Below, one piece after another: positions 23,786-30,849 of a DNA stretch of 34,265 nucleotides (within the stretch, counting starts at the first letter, position 1; each line of letters begins with the position of its first letter). This DNA is from Thermoplasmata archaeon (GTDB taxonomy: Archaea > Thermoplasmatota > Thermoplasmata > UBA10834): NCBI GenBank assembly GCA_025457815.1, contig JALOTQ010000006.1, positions 1 to 34,265 on the forward strand. The letters are read 5' to 3'. A model generated the notes under the pieces. It was not told where the DNA came from and did no database searches. It saw only the letters and a list, made by a program, of their open reading frames with translations. The translations under genes and the position numbers were made by a program.

Positions 23786-24639
23786 GACAGTACCCTCGCC
23801 AGCAAACTCCTTATTTCATCTTCATTCATGCCGACCAAGGGATAGAAGACTGGCAGGTCGCCCTTGGGAGCTCCTTCTGTCTCGATCTCGTGTAGCGACC
23901 ACTCGAACGCGATCCCAGTGCACTCGTTCTCCTCGGCCTGTATGAACGGGCTCGCACTCCTTTCAGCAGTTCTGAGATGAGGGTTCCAGACGTTCAGAGG
24001 GGCGAGCATCGCCTGGTCTTGGGCCGCCACGAGGACGCTGCACCCCCGCTTCATCATGAGCCAGGTGGCTGCAAGCCCCCTCTCCGATTCGACCACGGAG
24101 AGTATCCTCCCCTGCGTCCCCAGGGGCATCCCTCCCGGGCCCGCGAGCGTCGAGCTGAACAGGTAGGCCTTGTTGTCCCTCACCTCGACCGAGAGCTCGA
24201 TCTCCGGCTCCTCGAGCCTCACCTTGACATTCAACGAGGAGTACCTGTCGAGCACCGCCCTCCCGAGATGCTCGGCAAGGGTCTGGCTCGTGTACTTGTG
24301 GCTTCCTGACCTGCGGGCCCGGATCGCGAACGTCGCGCCCTCGCACATGAGCGGTTCCGAGAACTCAAGGGCCGCCTTCGTGAGCTCGTCGAGGTCGCTC
24401 CCGACCACGGTCACGGGGCTGAAAGACACTATTCCGAAGGTCCTCGAGAGTATCTCGCTCGATTTCCTCCAGTCGTCGGAATCCACGAAGATCCTGCCTC
24501 TGGCCTGGGATATCACGCACGGAACCTTCGCCAGAGCGTGCCTGGTGCGGATATCGGCCACGAGCTGTTGCTCGAACCTCCTGCGGACGGACTCGCTCTT
24601 GAGCCCTATCTCCCCGTACCTCACCAGCAGGGTAGGCAT
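23782..24639 (-). CDS. ThiI-like THUMP protein with degenerate PP-loop
   Basis: This 285-residue protein resembles ThiI, which makes 4-thiouridine in tRNA and sulfur for thiamine. The N-terminus LLVRYGEIGLKSESVRRRFE and the THUMP domain (about residues 60-165) are clear, and GGMPLGTQGRIL leads into the ATP pyrophosphatase domain. There, the expected SGG(I/F)DSP signature is replaced by SVVESERG (about 181-188), followed by the familiar AATWLMMKRGC. A late ThiI-like segment, LPVFYPLVGMNEDEI, remains, but the domain is short. The enzyme is likely unable to adenylate tRNA. ATG 24639 is chosen for its TATA-like box 27 nt upstream. Confidence 0.8.
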   Translation of the reverse strand: MPTLLVRYGEIGLKSESVRRRFEQQLVADIRTRHALAKVPCVISQARGRIFVDSDDWRKSSEILSRTFGIVSFSPVTVVGSDLDELTKAALEFSEPLMCEGATFAIRARRSGSHKYTSQTLAEHLGRAVLDRYSSLNVKVRLEEPEIELSVEVRDNKAYLFSSTLAGPGGMPLGTQGRILSVVESERGLAATWLMMKRGCSVLVAAQDQAMLAPLNVWNPHLRTAERSASPFIQAEENECTGIAFEWSLHEIETEGAPKGDLPVFYPLVGMNEDEIRSLLARVLS

Positions 24640-24662
24640 CGGATGCTCCATGGCCTTCCCCG

Positions 24663-24669
24663 GATTAAG
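24663..24669 (-). promoter_or_regulatory. TATA-like box of the ThiI-like gene
   Basis: CTTAATC on the minus strand is centred 27 nt before the ATG at 24639, which favours that start over the ATG at 24651. Confidence 0.45.
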
Positions 24670-24703
24670 CCTTTCATGACCACTATTGGCAACAGAAGCA
24701 AAG

Positions 24704-24710
24704 TTTAAAC
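24704..24710 (+). promoter_or_regulatory. TATA box of aminotransferase 1
   Basis: GCAAAG followed by TTTAAAC is a BRE-TATA element. It predicts a start near 24733 and a leader of about 23 nt holding GAGGGG at 24746-24751 before the TTG at 24756. Confidence 0.6.
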
Positions 24711-24755
24711 AAGGGGTTCAACCTTCACGTTTTCAGACAGCCGAAGAGGGGTATA

Positions 24756-26114
24756 TTGAACACAAGTCGAAAAGCAAAGGTTTCTTTGAAAAGAGTGTGT
24801 GAAGTACCCGGACCAAAGGCAAAAGCTTGGGTGAAGCGAGACAACGCGGTTCTGTCGCCGTACAACAGGCCCTACTACTACCCGATGGTGGTCGAGAAGG
24901 GCAAGGGTTGCATCATAGAGGACGTCGACGGGAACGAGTACATCGACTTCAACAGCGGTCTCGGGGCGATGAACGTCGGCCACTGCCACCCAGAGGTGGT
25001 TGAGGCCATCAAGAAGCAGTCGGAGCGCCTGCTGCACTACTCGTACACGGACTTCTACTACCGGTATGCGGTGGAGCTCGGCGAGAAACTGCAGAAGATC
25101 ACGCCCGGAAGCTTCGCGAAGAAGGTCTTCCTGAGCGGGAGCGGTGCCGAGAGCATTGAGGCATTCGCCAAGGTCTCCAGATGGCACTCGAAGCGGCCGC
25201 AGTTCCTGGCATTCACAGGAGCTTTCCACGGAAGGTCGATGGGCGCGTTGAGCTTCACGGCAAGCTCGATAGGCCAGAAGGCGAGGTACTTCCCCACCAT
25301 GCCGGGTGTGGAGCACGTCCCGTTCGCCTACTGCTACAGGTGCCCGTACAAGCAGACCTACCCGGAATGCAACTTCTGGTGTGTCGACTTCATAGACGAC
25401 TGGCTCTTCAAGAAGTTCCTGCCGCCCCAGGAGGTCGCGGCAGCGCTGATAGAGCCGATCCAGGGCGAGGGCGGATACATCGTCCCGCCAAAGGATTACC
25501 ACAGGAGGCTGAAGAAGCTCCTGGACAAGCACGGCATCCTGTTCGCGGTGGACGAGGTCCAGTCCGGCATGGGCAGGACCGGCAAGTGGTGCGCCATCGA
25601 GAACTTCGGGGTCGTGCCAGACATCGTCTGCATGTCGAAGGCGCTCGGAGGCGGCATATCGCTCGGAGCGACCATCGGACGCGCGGAGATATACGACTGG
25701 TCCCCTGGTTCGCACTGCACGACCCTGGGCGGCACGCCTGTCGCATGCGAGGCGTCCTTGGCTACCATGAGAGTCATCGAGAAGGAGAAGCTGAGGGAGA
25801 ACGCGGTCAAGCAGGGCGACTATGCGGTCAAGAGGCTCAGGGAATGGATCGACCAGTATGAGATCGTCGGCGATGTCCGCGGCAAGGGCCTCATGATAGG
25901 TGTCGAGATAATCAAGGACAAGAAGTCCAAGGAGAAGGACGGCGACACCGCCCACGAGATCATCGAGCACGCGTGGCACAAGGGAGTGGTGGCCATCGGA
26001 GCGGGTGAGAACTGCTTCAGGATCGCCCCGCCACTGTGCATCACGCGCGACCTGATGGACGCTGGCCTGGACATGCTCGAGGACTCGATCAAGGAGGTCA
26101 TGCGCAAGAAGTGA
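24756..26114 (+). CDS. Class III (4-aminobutyrate-type) PLP aminotransferase, copy 1
   Basis: This 452-residue fold-type I enzyme moves an amino group from an omega-amino acid or similar donor. The PLP lysine is K295 (CMSKALGGGISLGA) and the cofactor-nitrogen aspartate is D266 (FAVDEVQSGMGRTGKW). LSGSGAESIEAFAKV and IEPIQGEGGYIVPP are class III segments. Residues 193-209 hold a cysteine motif CX2CX8CX3C (CYRCPYKQTYPECNFWC), shared with the next gene. The TTG start at 24756 follows GAGGGG and gives exactly the length of its neighbour; TTG 24786 is an alternative. Substrate is unknown, but the downstream dehydrogenase suggests beta-alanine, 4-aminobutyrate or 3-aminoisobutyrate. Confidence 0.9.
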   Translation: MNTSRKAKVSLKRVCEVPGPKAKAWVKRDNAVLSPYNRPYYYPMVVEKGKGCIIEDVDGNEYIDFNSGLGAMNVGHCHPEVVEAIKKQSERLLHYSYTDFYYRYAVELGEKLQKITPGSFAKKVFLSGSGAESIEAFAKVSRWHSKRPQFLAFTGAFHGRSMGALSFTASSIGQKARYFPTMPGVEHVPFAYCYRCPYKQTYPECNFWCVDFIDDWLFKKFLPPQEVAAALIEPIQGEGGYIVPPKDYHRRLKKLLDKHGILFAVDEVQSGMGRTGKWCAIENFGVVPDIVCMSKALGGGISLGATIGRAEIYDWSPGSHCTTLGGTPVACEASLATMRVIEKEKLRENAVKQGDYAVKRLREWIDQYEIVGDVRGKGLMIGVEIIKDKKSKEKDGDTAHEIIEHAWHKGVVAIGAGENCFRIAPPLCITRDLMDAGLDMLEDSIKEVMRKK

Positions 26115-26146
26115 GCCGCTCGCAGGACGAGCGGTTCCCCGAAACC

Positions 26147-26153
26147 CTTTATC
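26147..26153 (+). promoter_or_regulatory. TATA-like box of aminotransferase 2
   Basis: CGAAACC followed by CTTTATC lies between the two aminotransferase genes. It predicts a short leader carrying GGAG at 26179-26182, so copy 2 can be expressed independently of copy 1. Confidence 0.5.
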
Positions 26154-26191
26154 ATTCTCATCTATCGGGGAACAAGAAGGAGTATGGTACA

Positions 26192-27550
26192 TTGGTCAAG
26201 AAGTACAACCTGAAGGGTCCCAAGATAGTGGTGGAGCCGCCAGGACCCAAGGCTAAGAAGGCGTTGGCTCGGAAGGAGAAGTACGTCACGAACGGCATCA
26301 GGATCGGCCTCCCGACGGCACTCGACGTGGCCGAGGGACCGTTCATGAGGGATGTCGACGGGAACGTGTTCCTGGACTTCACGGTCGGTATCGGAGTCCA
26401 CAACTGCGGCCACAGGGCGCCGGAGTTCGTGAAGGCGTGCCAGGACCAGCTGGACAAGTTCGTGCACATCTGCGTGATGGTGACGCCGTACGAGCCCTAT
26501 CTTGAGCTCGCGGAGGAGATGGCCAAGATCTGCCCGGGCAAGATGACTAAGAGCATCTTCCTGAACAGCGGGTCGGAGGCGATCGAGAACGCGGTCAAGA
26601 TCGCGCGGTCGTACAACAAGAAGAAGTGGATACTGTCGTACAAGACTTCGTTCCACGGCAGGACATTCCTGGACATATCTCTGACAGGCAAGGAGAAGCC
26701 CTACAGGGACGGCTTCGGGCCGCTGGTGCCGTACATCCAGCACCTGGACTACGCGTACTGCTACAGATGCCCGCTCAAGCTGGAGTACCCGTCATGTAAC
26801 TTCGCGTGCGTCGACAGCATCCGCACGGTCATGGAGACCAAGCCCATGGAGGGCGACGTCTGCGCCTTGGTGGCAGAGCCGATCCAGGGTGAGGGAGGGT
26901 TCATCAACCCGCCCCCGGGCTACTGGGAGAAGGTCAGGAAGGTCTGCGACGACAACGGCGTGGTGCTCATCGACGACGAGGTCCAGACGGGCTTCGGCAG
27001 GACCGGCAAGATGTGGGGCATCGAGCACTGGAAGTGCGACCCCGACATGCTCGTGTCCGGAAAGGGCCTGTCCCTGGGGATGCCCCTCGGTGGCGTGACG
27101 GGCAAGGAGGACATCATGGCCTCTCCGCCGCCCGCAAGCCTTGGCGGCACATTCGGAGGCAACCCTGTCTGTTGCGCGGGCGCGCTCGCGTCAATAAAGC
27201 TGACCAAGAAGGCGATGCCCAACACGAAGATGATCAACAAGGTCGAGAAGAAGCGGCTCATGGAGTGGAAGGAGCAGTACGAGTGGGTCGGGGACGTCAG
27301 GGGACTCGGCGCGATGCTCGGCATGGAGTTCGTGAAGACGAAGGCGAGCAAGGAGGCTGTGCCCGAGTTCACAAGGAACGTGCAGCTGAACTGCTTCAAG
27401 CACGGGCTATACATTCTCACGGCCGGGCAGTTCAACAACGTCATACGGCTGCACCCGCCGCTGATCATCAAGCAGGACCTTCTCGAGAAGGGCCTCGACA
27501 TCATCGAGGCGGCCATGGTAGAAGAGGCCAAGAAGGCAGGCTTTAGCTGA
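26192..27550 (+). CDS. Class III (4-aminobutyrate-type) PLP aminotransferase, copy 2
   Basis: This is a 452-residue paralogue of the upstream gene. The PLP lysine is K291 (VSGKGLSLGMPLGG), and D262 lies in LIDDEVQTGFGRTGKM. The same CX2CX8CX3C cysteine motif occurs at residues 190-206 (CYRCPLKLEYPSCNFAC). The two copies differ widely around the PLP lysine (SKALGGG versus SGKGLSLG) and at the N-terminus, so they likely have different substrates. The start is TTG 26192 with GGAG upstream; the frame extends to 26036 but would overlap copy 1. The segment EPPGPKAKK near the start aligns with EVPGPKAKA in copy 1. Confidence 0.9.
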   Translation: MVKKYNLKGPKIVVEPPGPKAKKALARKEKYVTNGIRIGLPTALDVAEGPFMRDVDGNVFLDFTVGIGVHNCGHRAPEFVKACQDQLDKFVHICVMVTPYEPYLELAEEMAKICPGKMTKSIFLNSGSEAIENAVKIARSYNKKKWILSYKTSFHGRTFLDISLTGKEKPYRDGFGPLVPYIQHLDYAYCYRCPLKLEYPSCNFACVDSIRTVMETKPMEGDVCALVAEPIQGEGGFINPPPGYWEKVRKVCDDNGVVLIDDEVQTGFGRTGKMWGIEHWKCDPDMLVSGKGLSLGMPLGGVTGKEDIMASPPPASLGGTFGGNPVCCAGALASIKLTKKAMPNTKMINKVEKKRLMEWKEQYEWVGDVRGLGAMLGMEFVKTKASKEAVPEFTRNVQLNCFKHGLYILTAGQFNNVIRLHPPLIIKQDLLEKGLDIIEAAMVEEAKKAGFS

Positions 27551-27570
27551 AGGCGTGCCCGATCGGTCAA

Positions 27571-27600
27571 ACCCCTTACCTTCTCCTTTCACCTTTGATT
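27571..27600 (+). terminator. Candidate T-rich terminator after aminotransferase 2
   Basis: A pyrimidine tract with several short T runs begins about 20 nt after the stop codon. Archaeal termination often uses T-rich tracts without a hairpin. This is a weak, pattern-only call. Confidence 0.3.
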
Positions 27601-27800
27601 CTTCGTCCAGAGCCCTCTGTCGGCCGTTGTTCGATGGATGATTACGAATTTCGCATCTTGTTTCATGGGGGTTTGGGGCGGTCTGTCGGTCGTCATGTTC
27701 CTGTGCGGCCAGCATTCCCTGGAACGAACCCCTCAGGGTGACCCCCAGCTGCTCTGTTTACACAGCAATCTATATTACCGGGGAGCACATACCGGCGAAA

Positions 27801-27840
27801 TAGGCCGAAAATTCCTGATGCATCTGCAGATTTGGGCCTA
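27801..27840. repeat. Imperfect inverted repeat upstream of the aldehyde dehydrogenase
   Basis: TAGGCC at 27801-27806 is matched by GGCCTA at 27835-27840. Inside, AAAT at 27809-27812 matches ATTT at 27830-27833. The centre contains the perfect palindrome ATCTGCAGAT at 27822-27831. It lies just before a TATA-like GAATATC (27848-27854), a place suited to an operator. Confidence 0.45.
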
Positions 27841-27847
27841 AGAATCT

Positions 27848-27854
27848 GAATATC
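27848..27854 (+). promoter_or_regulatory. Weak TATA-like box of the aldehyde dehydrogenase
   Basis: GAATATC would start transcription near 27877 and leave a leader of about 77 nt, in which a GGGGGAGGAGG purine tract (27888-27898) and a hairpin (27906-27946) lie. This is the best of several weak candidates. Confidence 0.3.
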
Positions 27855-27905
27855 TTCCGAACATCGAGATGCAATCAAGAAAGTTGCGGGGGAGGAGGCG
27901 CAGGA

Positions 27906-27946
27906 GTTCTTGGCCTAGTGGTAGAGAGACGTCTACTTGGGAGAAC
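27906..27946 (+). promoter_or_regulatory. Leader hairpin overlapping the dehydrogenase ribosome binding site
   Basis: GTAGA at 27921-27925 pairs with TCTAC at 27932-27936 (6-nt loop), and GTTCT at 27906-27910 can pair with AGAAC at 27942-27946. The outer pairing covers part of the GGGAG ribosome binding site at 27939-27943. The structure was found by eye and is small. Confidence 0.35.
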
Positions 27947-27953
27947 AGATATA

Positions 27954-29435
27954 ATGGCGCTTTTGACTGAAGTCCAGAAGAACTACGGGAAGCTGAAGAA
28001 CTACGTGAACGGGGAGTGGGTTGATTCCACTACCGACAAGTGGTTGGATATCGAGAACCCCTCGACCGGAGCGACAATCGGGCAGGTGCCCATGTCCACC
28101 GCCGACGAAACGAAGGCCGCGATTGAGGCGGCGAACGAAGCCTGGTGGACGTGGAGAGAGACCCCTCCGATAGCCCGGGCGCGGTTGTTCTTCAAGCTCA
28201 AGGAACTGATGGAACAGCATTTTGAGAACGTGGCCAGGATAATGGTTCAAGAGCAGGGCAAGACGATCGACGAGGCAAGAGGGGAGACGAGAAGAGCCAT
28301 CGAGAACGTCGAGGTCGCAGCTGGAATACCGTCCTTGATGATGGGCTACAATCTCGAGGACGGCGCTGCGGAGGGCATAGACGAAGACGCCATCATCTCG
28401 CCTCTGGGCGTTTTCGGTGCCATCTGTCCATTCAACTTCCCCGCCATGATCCCGTTCTGGTTCTGGCCCTATGCGGTTGCCACGGGCAACACCTACCTCG
28501 TCAAGCCGTCCAGCCAGGTGCCGCTGACGATGAACTACCTGACGAAGATAGTCGAGCAGGCTGGCTTCCCGCCCGGGATTCTGAACGTCGTGAATGGAAG
28601 TCACGAAGTATCGGACACCATGATGGAGCACCCGAAAGTGAAGGGGATTTCCTTCGTCGGCTCGACGCCCGTTGCGAAGTACATCTACAAGCACTCGGCC
28701 GAGAACGGCAAGAGAGTGCAGGCCCAAGGCGGGGCGAAGAACTCTCTGGTGATCATGCCCGACGCCAACCTCGACAGGACGGTCGCGAACATGCTCGCCT
28801 CCTACTACGGATGCGCCGGCCAGAGATGCCTCGCAGGGTCGAACATGATCGCTGTTGGGAACGTAGCGGATCCACTGCTGAAGAAGTGGCTTGAGGGGAC
28901 GAGGAAGATCAAGATGGGCTATGGTCTCGATGAGAGCGTCAACATGGGTCCAGTGGTCTCCGCGAAGGCGAAGAAGAAGGTAATCGAGTACATAGACGGC
29001 GCGGAGAAGCAGGGCGCGAAGGTTCTAATCGACGGGAGAAAGGCGGTGGTCCCGGGATACGAGAAGGGGCACTTCGTGGGCCCGACCGTAATCGACGGGG
29101 TCACGCCAGACATGACAATCGCCAACGAAGAGGTCTTCGGACCAGTCGTGAGCTTCATGCGCATGGAATCGATGGATGATGCGATAGAGTTCATCCACAA
29201 GAGCCCGTTCGGAAACGCCGCCTCGATCTACACGCAGAGCGGCAAATCGGCGAGGGACTTCAGGTACCGCGTGCAGTGCGGGAACATCGGCATCAACGTC
29301 GGTATCGTCGCCGCGATGGCATACTTCCCGTTCGCGGGATACAAGGACTCCTTCTTCGGTGACCTACACGGCCAGGGTCAGGACGCCATAAAGTTCTTCA
29401 CCGACAGAAAGGTTGTCATCACCCGGTGGTACTGA
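27954..29435 (+). CDS. Methylmalonate-semialdehyde dehydrogenase-type (CoA-acylating) aldehyde dehydrogenase
   Basis: This 493-residue aldehyde dehydrogenase has CPFNFPAMIPFWFWPYA in the NAD-binding region and the nucleophile C292 in GCAGQRCLAGSN. Where most aldehyde dehydrogenases have the general-base glutamate in ELGGK, this one reads QAQGGAKNSLVIMPDAN. The lack of Glu there and the GAKN segment mark the MMSDH (MmsA/IolA) branch. Those enzymes oxidise malonate or methylmalonate semialdehyde to acetyl- or propionyl-CoA. ATG 27954 is taken as start, with GGGAG upstream; an in-frame GTG at 27918 would add 12 residues. Two omega-aminotransferases upstream could supply the semialdehyde. Confidence 0.9.
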   Translation: MALLTEVQKNYGKLKNYVNGEWVDSTTDKWLDIENPSTGATIGQVPMSTADETKAAIEAANEAWWTWRETPPIARARLFFKLKELMEQHFENVARIMVQEQGKTIDEARGETRRAIENVEVAAGIPSLMMGYNLEDGAAEGIDEDAIISPLGVFGAICPFNFPAMIPFWFWPYAVATGNTYLVKPSSQVPLTMNYLTKIVEQAGFPPGILNVVNGSHEVSDTMMEHPKVKGISFVGSTPVAKYIYKHSAENGKRVQAQGGAKNSLVIMPDANLDRTVANMLASYYGCAGQRCLAGSNMIAVGNVADPLLKKWLEGTRKIKMGYGLDESVNMGPVVSAKAKKKVIEYIDGAEKQGAKVLIDGRKAVVPGYEKGHFVGPTVIDGVTPDMTIANEEVFGPVVSFMRMESMDDAIEFIHKSPFGNAASIYTQSGKSARDFRYRVQCGNIGINVGIVAAMAYFPFAGYKDSFFGDLHGQGQDAIKFFTDRKVVITRWY

Positions 29436-29884
29436 TGGTGGAGTGCGACTTCCCGGAATGCACGACTTTCGGAGCGGTCGTCAGGTTCTCGATAGAGCTC
29501 GAGAAGGGAGCCGCGGGCATATACGAGGAGCTCGCGAAGAACCCGAAGGCAGCCTCTGGGGCAACGCTCTTCAAGGAGCTCGCGGAACTGCACAAGAAGC
29601 GCATGGCATCTGTGGAGAACATGAGGCAGCAGAAGCTCAACGAGATGATTCTCGAGCCGATACAGGACATGAAGCGTGAGCTGTACCTGATTGACACGAA
29701 GGTCCCGGCGGGCGCTGACGCCAAGGCTGGCGCGCAGTTCGTGATGAAGGTCGAGGAGACCTCGTCAAGGTTCTACGTTGACGCCGCCAAGATAGCCAAG
29801 ATGATCATGGCCGAGGGTTCCCGCTTCATGGACAAGTTGGGCAAGGAGAACTTGGCCATTAAGGCGAGGCTAGCGGCCCTGTGA
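29435..29884 (+). CDS. Ferritin-like/rubrerythrin-like four-helix protein
   Basis: This 149-residue, mostly helical protein shows two repeats of the ferritin-like pattern. The first is FSIELEKGAAGIYEELAKN (residues about 18-36) followed by LFKELAELHKKRMASVE (45-61). The second is FVMKVEETSSRFYVDAAKI (102-120) followed by a last helix. Several Glu residues and H53 could be metal ligands, but the canonical ExxH pairs are incomplete, so metal binding is uncertain. Its ATG overlaps the stop of the dehydrogenase (TGATG at 29433-29437), implying coupled translation. Cys4 and Cys9 near the N-terminus are notable. The role is unknown. Confidence 0.68.
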   Translation: MVECDFPECTTFGAVVRFSIELEKGAAGIYEELAKNPKAASGATLFKELAELHKKRMASVENMRQQKLNEMILEPIQDMKRELYLIDTKVPAGADAKAGAQFVMKVEETSSRFYVDAAKIAKMIMAEGSRFMDKLGKENLAIKARLAAL

Positions 29885-29908
29885 TTCACGCACGGGCCCC
29901 GAAACGGT

Positions 29909-30280
29909 TCAAACCCCTTTCTGATGTTTTCTTGAAAGCCTCGCGAGATCCCTCATCCCAAGCTCTTCGAGGGTTCCTGACTGAAGCGCCTCAAGCGAGG
30001 CTCGCACAGAGGATTCCTGGGTCACGAACACCTTCACGTTCGCGCTCGCGAACTTGAACAGCGAGGTAGTTGTCAGGTCTTTCACAACTGCTGCGTCAAT
30101 GCCTCGTCTTATGATGGGCTCTATCAGATCTGCGCACAAGCATCGCCTCCCCTGTGCAGTGTGCTCGAAGGTGCCATCCTCGCGCATCTCGAAGTAGTCG
30201 AAGAGCTCAGAATCCTCGAGCGAGAAGAGGATCCGTGCGTCCATTCCGCCAGGAAACTGCGTTCCTACGCAGACCTTCAT
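29909..30280 (-). CDS. NifX/NifB-C-terminal-like (dinitrogenase iron-molybdenum cofactor family) protein
   Basis: This 123-residue protein matches the small NifX/NafY/NifB-tail family. It has an N-terminal MKVCVGTQFPGGMDARI, a DYFEMREDGTFEH strand region, and then IEPIIRRGIDAAVVKDL and SVRASLEALQSGTLEEL. The family binds iron-sulfur/molybdenum precursors in diazotrophs, but stand-alone archaeal members are common without nitrogen fixation and no nif genes are visible here. Cys47 and Cys49 may be ligands. ATG 30280 is favoured by a GTAATC box 27 nt upstream; a TTG two codons earlier is possible. Confidence 0.82.
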   Translation of the reverse strand: MKVCVGTQFPGGMDARILFSLEDSELFDYFEMREDGTFEHTAQGRRCLCADLIEPIIRRGIDAAVVKDLTTTSLFKFASANVKVFVTQESSVRASLEALQSGTLEELGMRDLARLSRKHQKGV

Positions 30281-30304
30281 GCTCAACTGTAGACCGTGGG
30301 CGGG

Positions 30305-30310
30305 GATTAC
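30305..30310 (-). promoter_or_regulatory. TATA-like box of the NifX-like gene
   Basis: GTAATC on the minus strand is centred 27 nt before the ATG at 30280, consistent with a leaderless message. Confidence 0.35.
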
Positions 30311-30338
30311 GCTTTCGCCGCACCTGTGTTCGACTTGG

Positions 30339-30809
30339 TCACTTCTTCCTGACGGGGAACATGACCTTTGCGTACAGTATCGTTACTCCGTTCACAACCT
30401 CCGGCTTCTTCGAGTAGACCTCAATCGGCGGACCCGTGCAGATGTATCCGTGCTCCTCGTTCCACTTGGCGAGGTTGGCATACGTCTTCGGAAACTCACT
30501 TCCGGGCCCCTTGTGGGATACTGTCGAGACCATCGTCTCCGACATCTCCCTCACCTTGACTCTTCCTCTGCTCTGGGCAATCCCCTTGTATGGGATGCAG
30601 ATGTCGCTCCGAAGCTGCTCAGCAGGTTTCTGCTGAGGGGCGTCGTAGTAAATGGCGAACGGGTGGAACCCAGGCATGACTCTGTTCTCCTTCGCCCATC
30701 CGTATAGCTCTTCAATGTACACATCCCACGGGACCTTGTCGTACGGCCCCTTGTGCTCAATGAACGCCACTTTCGAGGCCTTTCTCTTCTCCACCTTTGG
30801 ACCTGTCAT
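30339..30809 (-). CDS. GyrI-like small-molecule-binding domain protein
   Basis: This 156-residue protein is a stand-alone GyrI-like (AraC effector-binding/SOUL-fold) domain with two repeats. The first has KVAFIEHKGPYDKVPWD, GFHPFAIYYDAP and LRSDICIPYKG. The second has VSTVSHKGPGSEFPKTYANL and GPPIEVYSKKP. Such domains bind hydrophobic or cationic small molecules, and some have hydrolase activity. No DNA-binding domain is attached. ATG 30809 is preceded by AGGGGAGGCGGA, one of the strongest Shine-Dalgarno sequences in the window. It is divergent from a DUF3788 gene across a promoter region with direct repeats. Confidence 0.85.
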   Translation of the reverse strand: MTGPKVEKRKASKVAFIEHKGPYDKVPWDVYIEELYGWAKENRVMPGFHPFAIYYDAPQQKPAEQLRSDICIPYKGIAQSRGRVKVREMSETMVSTVSHKGPGSEFPKTYANLAKWNEEHGYICTGPPIEVYSKKPEVVNGVTILYAKVMFPVRKK

Positions 30810-30842
30810 TCCGCCTCCCCTGTCTTGAATCACCTTACTTCA

Positions 30843-30847
30843 TTAAT
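30843..30847 (-). promoter_or_regulatory. TATA-like box of the GyrI-like gene
   Basis: GATTAATG on the minus strand is about 36 nt before the ATG at 30809, giving a leader of about 10 nt that holds the GGAGG at 30814-30818. Confidence 0.4.
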
Positions 30848-30849
30848 CA

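Larger units (their letters stand above)
27551..27953. other. Non-coding stretch upstream of the aldehyde dehydrogenase
   Basis: These 403 nt carry no convincing gene; a 67-codon frame at 27638-27841 lacks the G/C-rich third positions of its neighbours. A pyrimidine-rich tract at 27571-27600 may end transcription of the aminotransferase gene. An imperfect inverted repeat spans 27801-27840, and a second small hairpin lies at 27906-27946 just before the dehydrogenase start. The A/T content is visibly higher than in the flanking genes. The stretch may hold a regulatory region or an unannotated small RNA. Confidence 0.6.

Noticed and set aside
24705-26192. Minus-strand 495-codon frame opposite aminotransferase 1
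   Set aside because: Its translation is rich in Arg, Leu, His and Asp, as expected of the antisense strand of a GC-rich gene, and the plus strand carries a clear aminotransferase.
27638-27841. 67-codon frame in the gene-free stretch
   Set aside because: It has no G/C-rich third positions, no ribosome binding site and no recognisable similarity, and it runs through an inverted repeat.
27900-27950. tRNA-like D-arm (GGCCTAGTGGTAGAG)
   Set aside because: It resembles a tRNA D-arm, but there is no T-arm, no anticodon stem with a proper loop and no acceptor stem. A small hairpin is all that can be supported.
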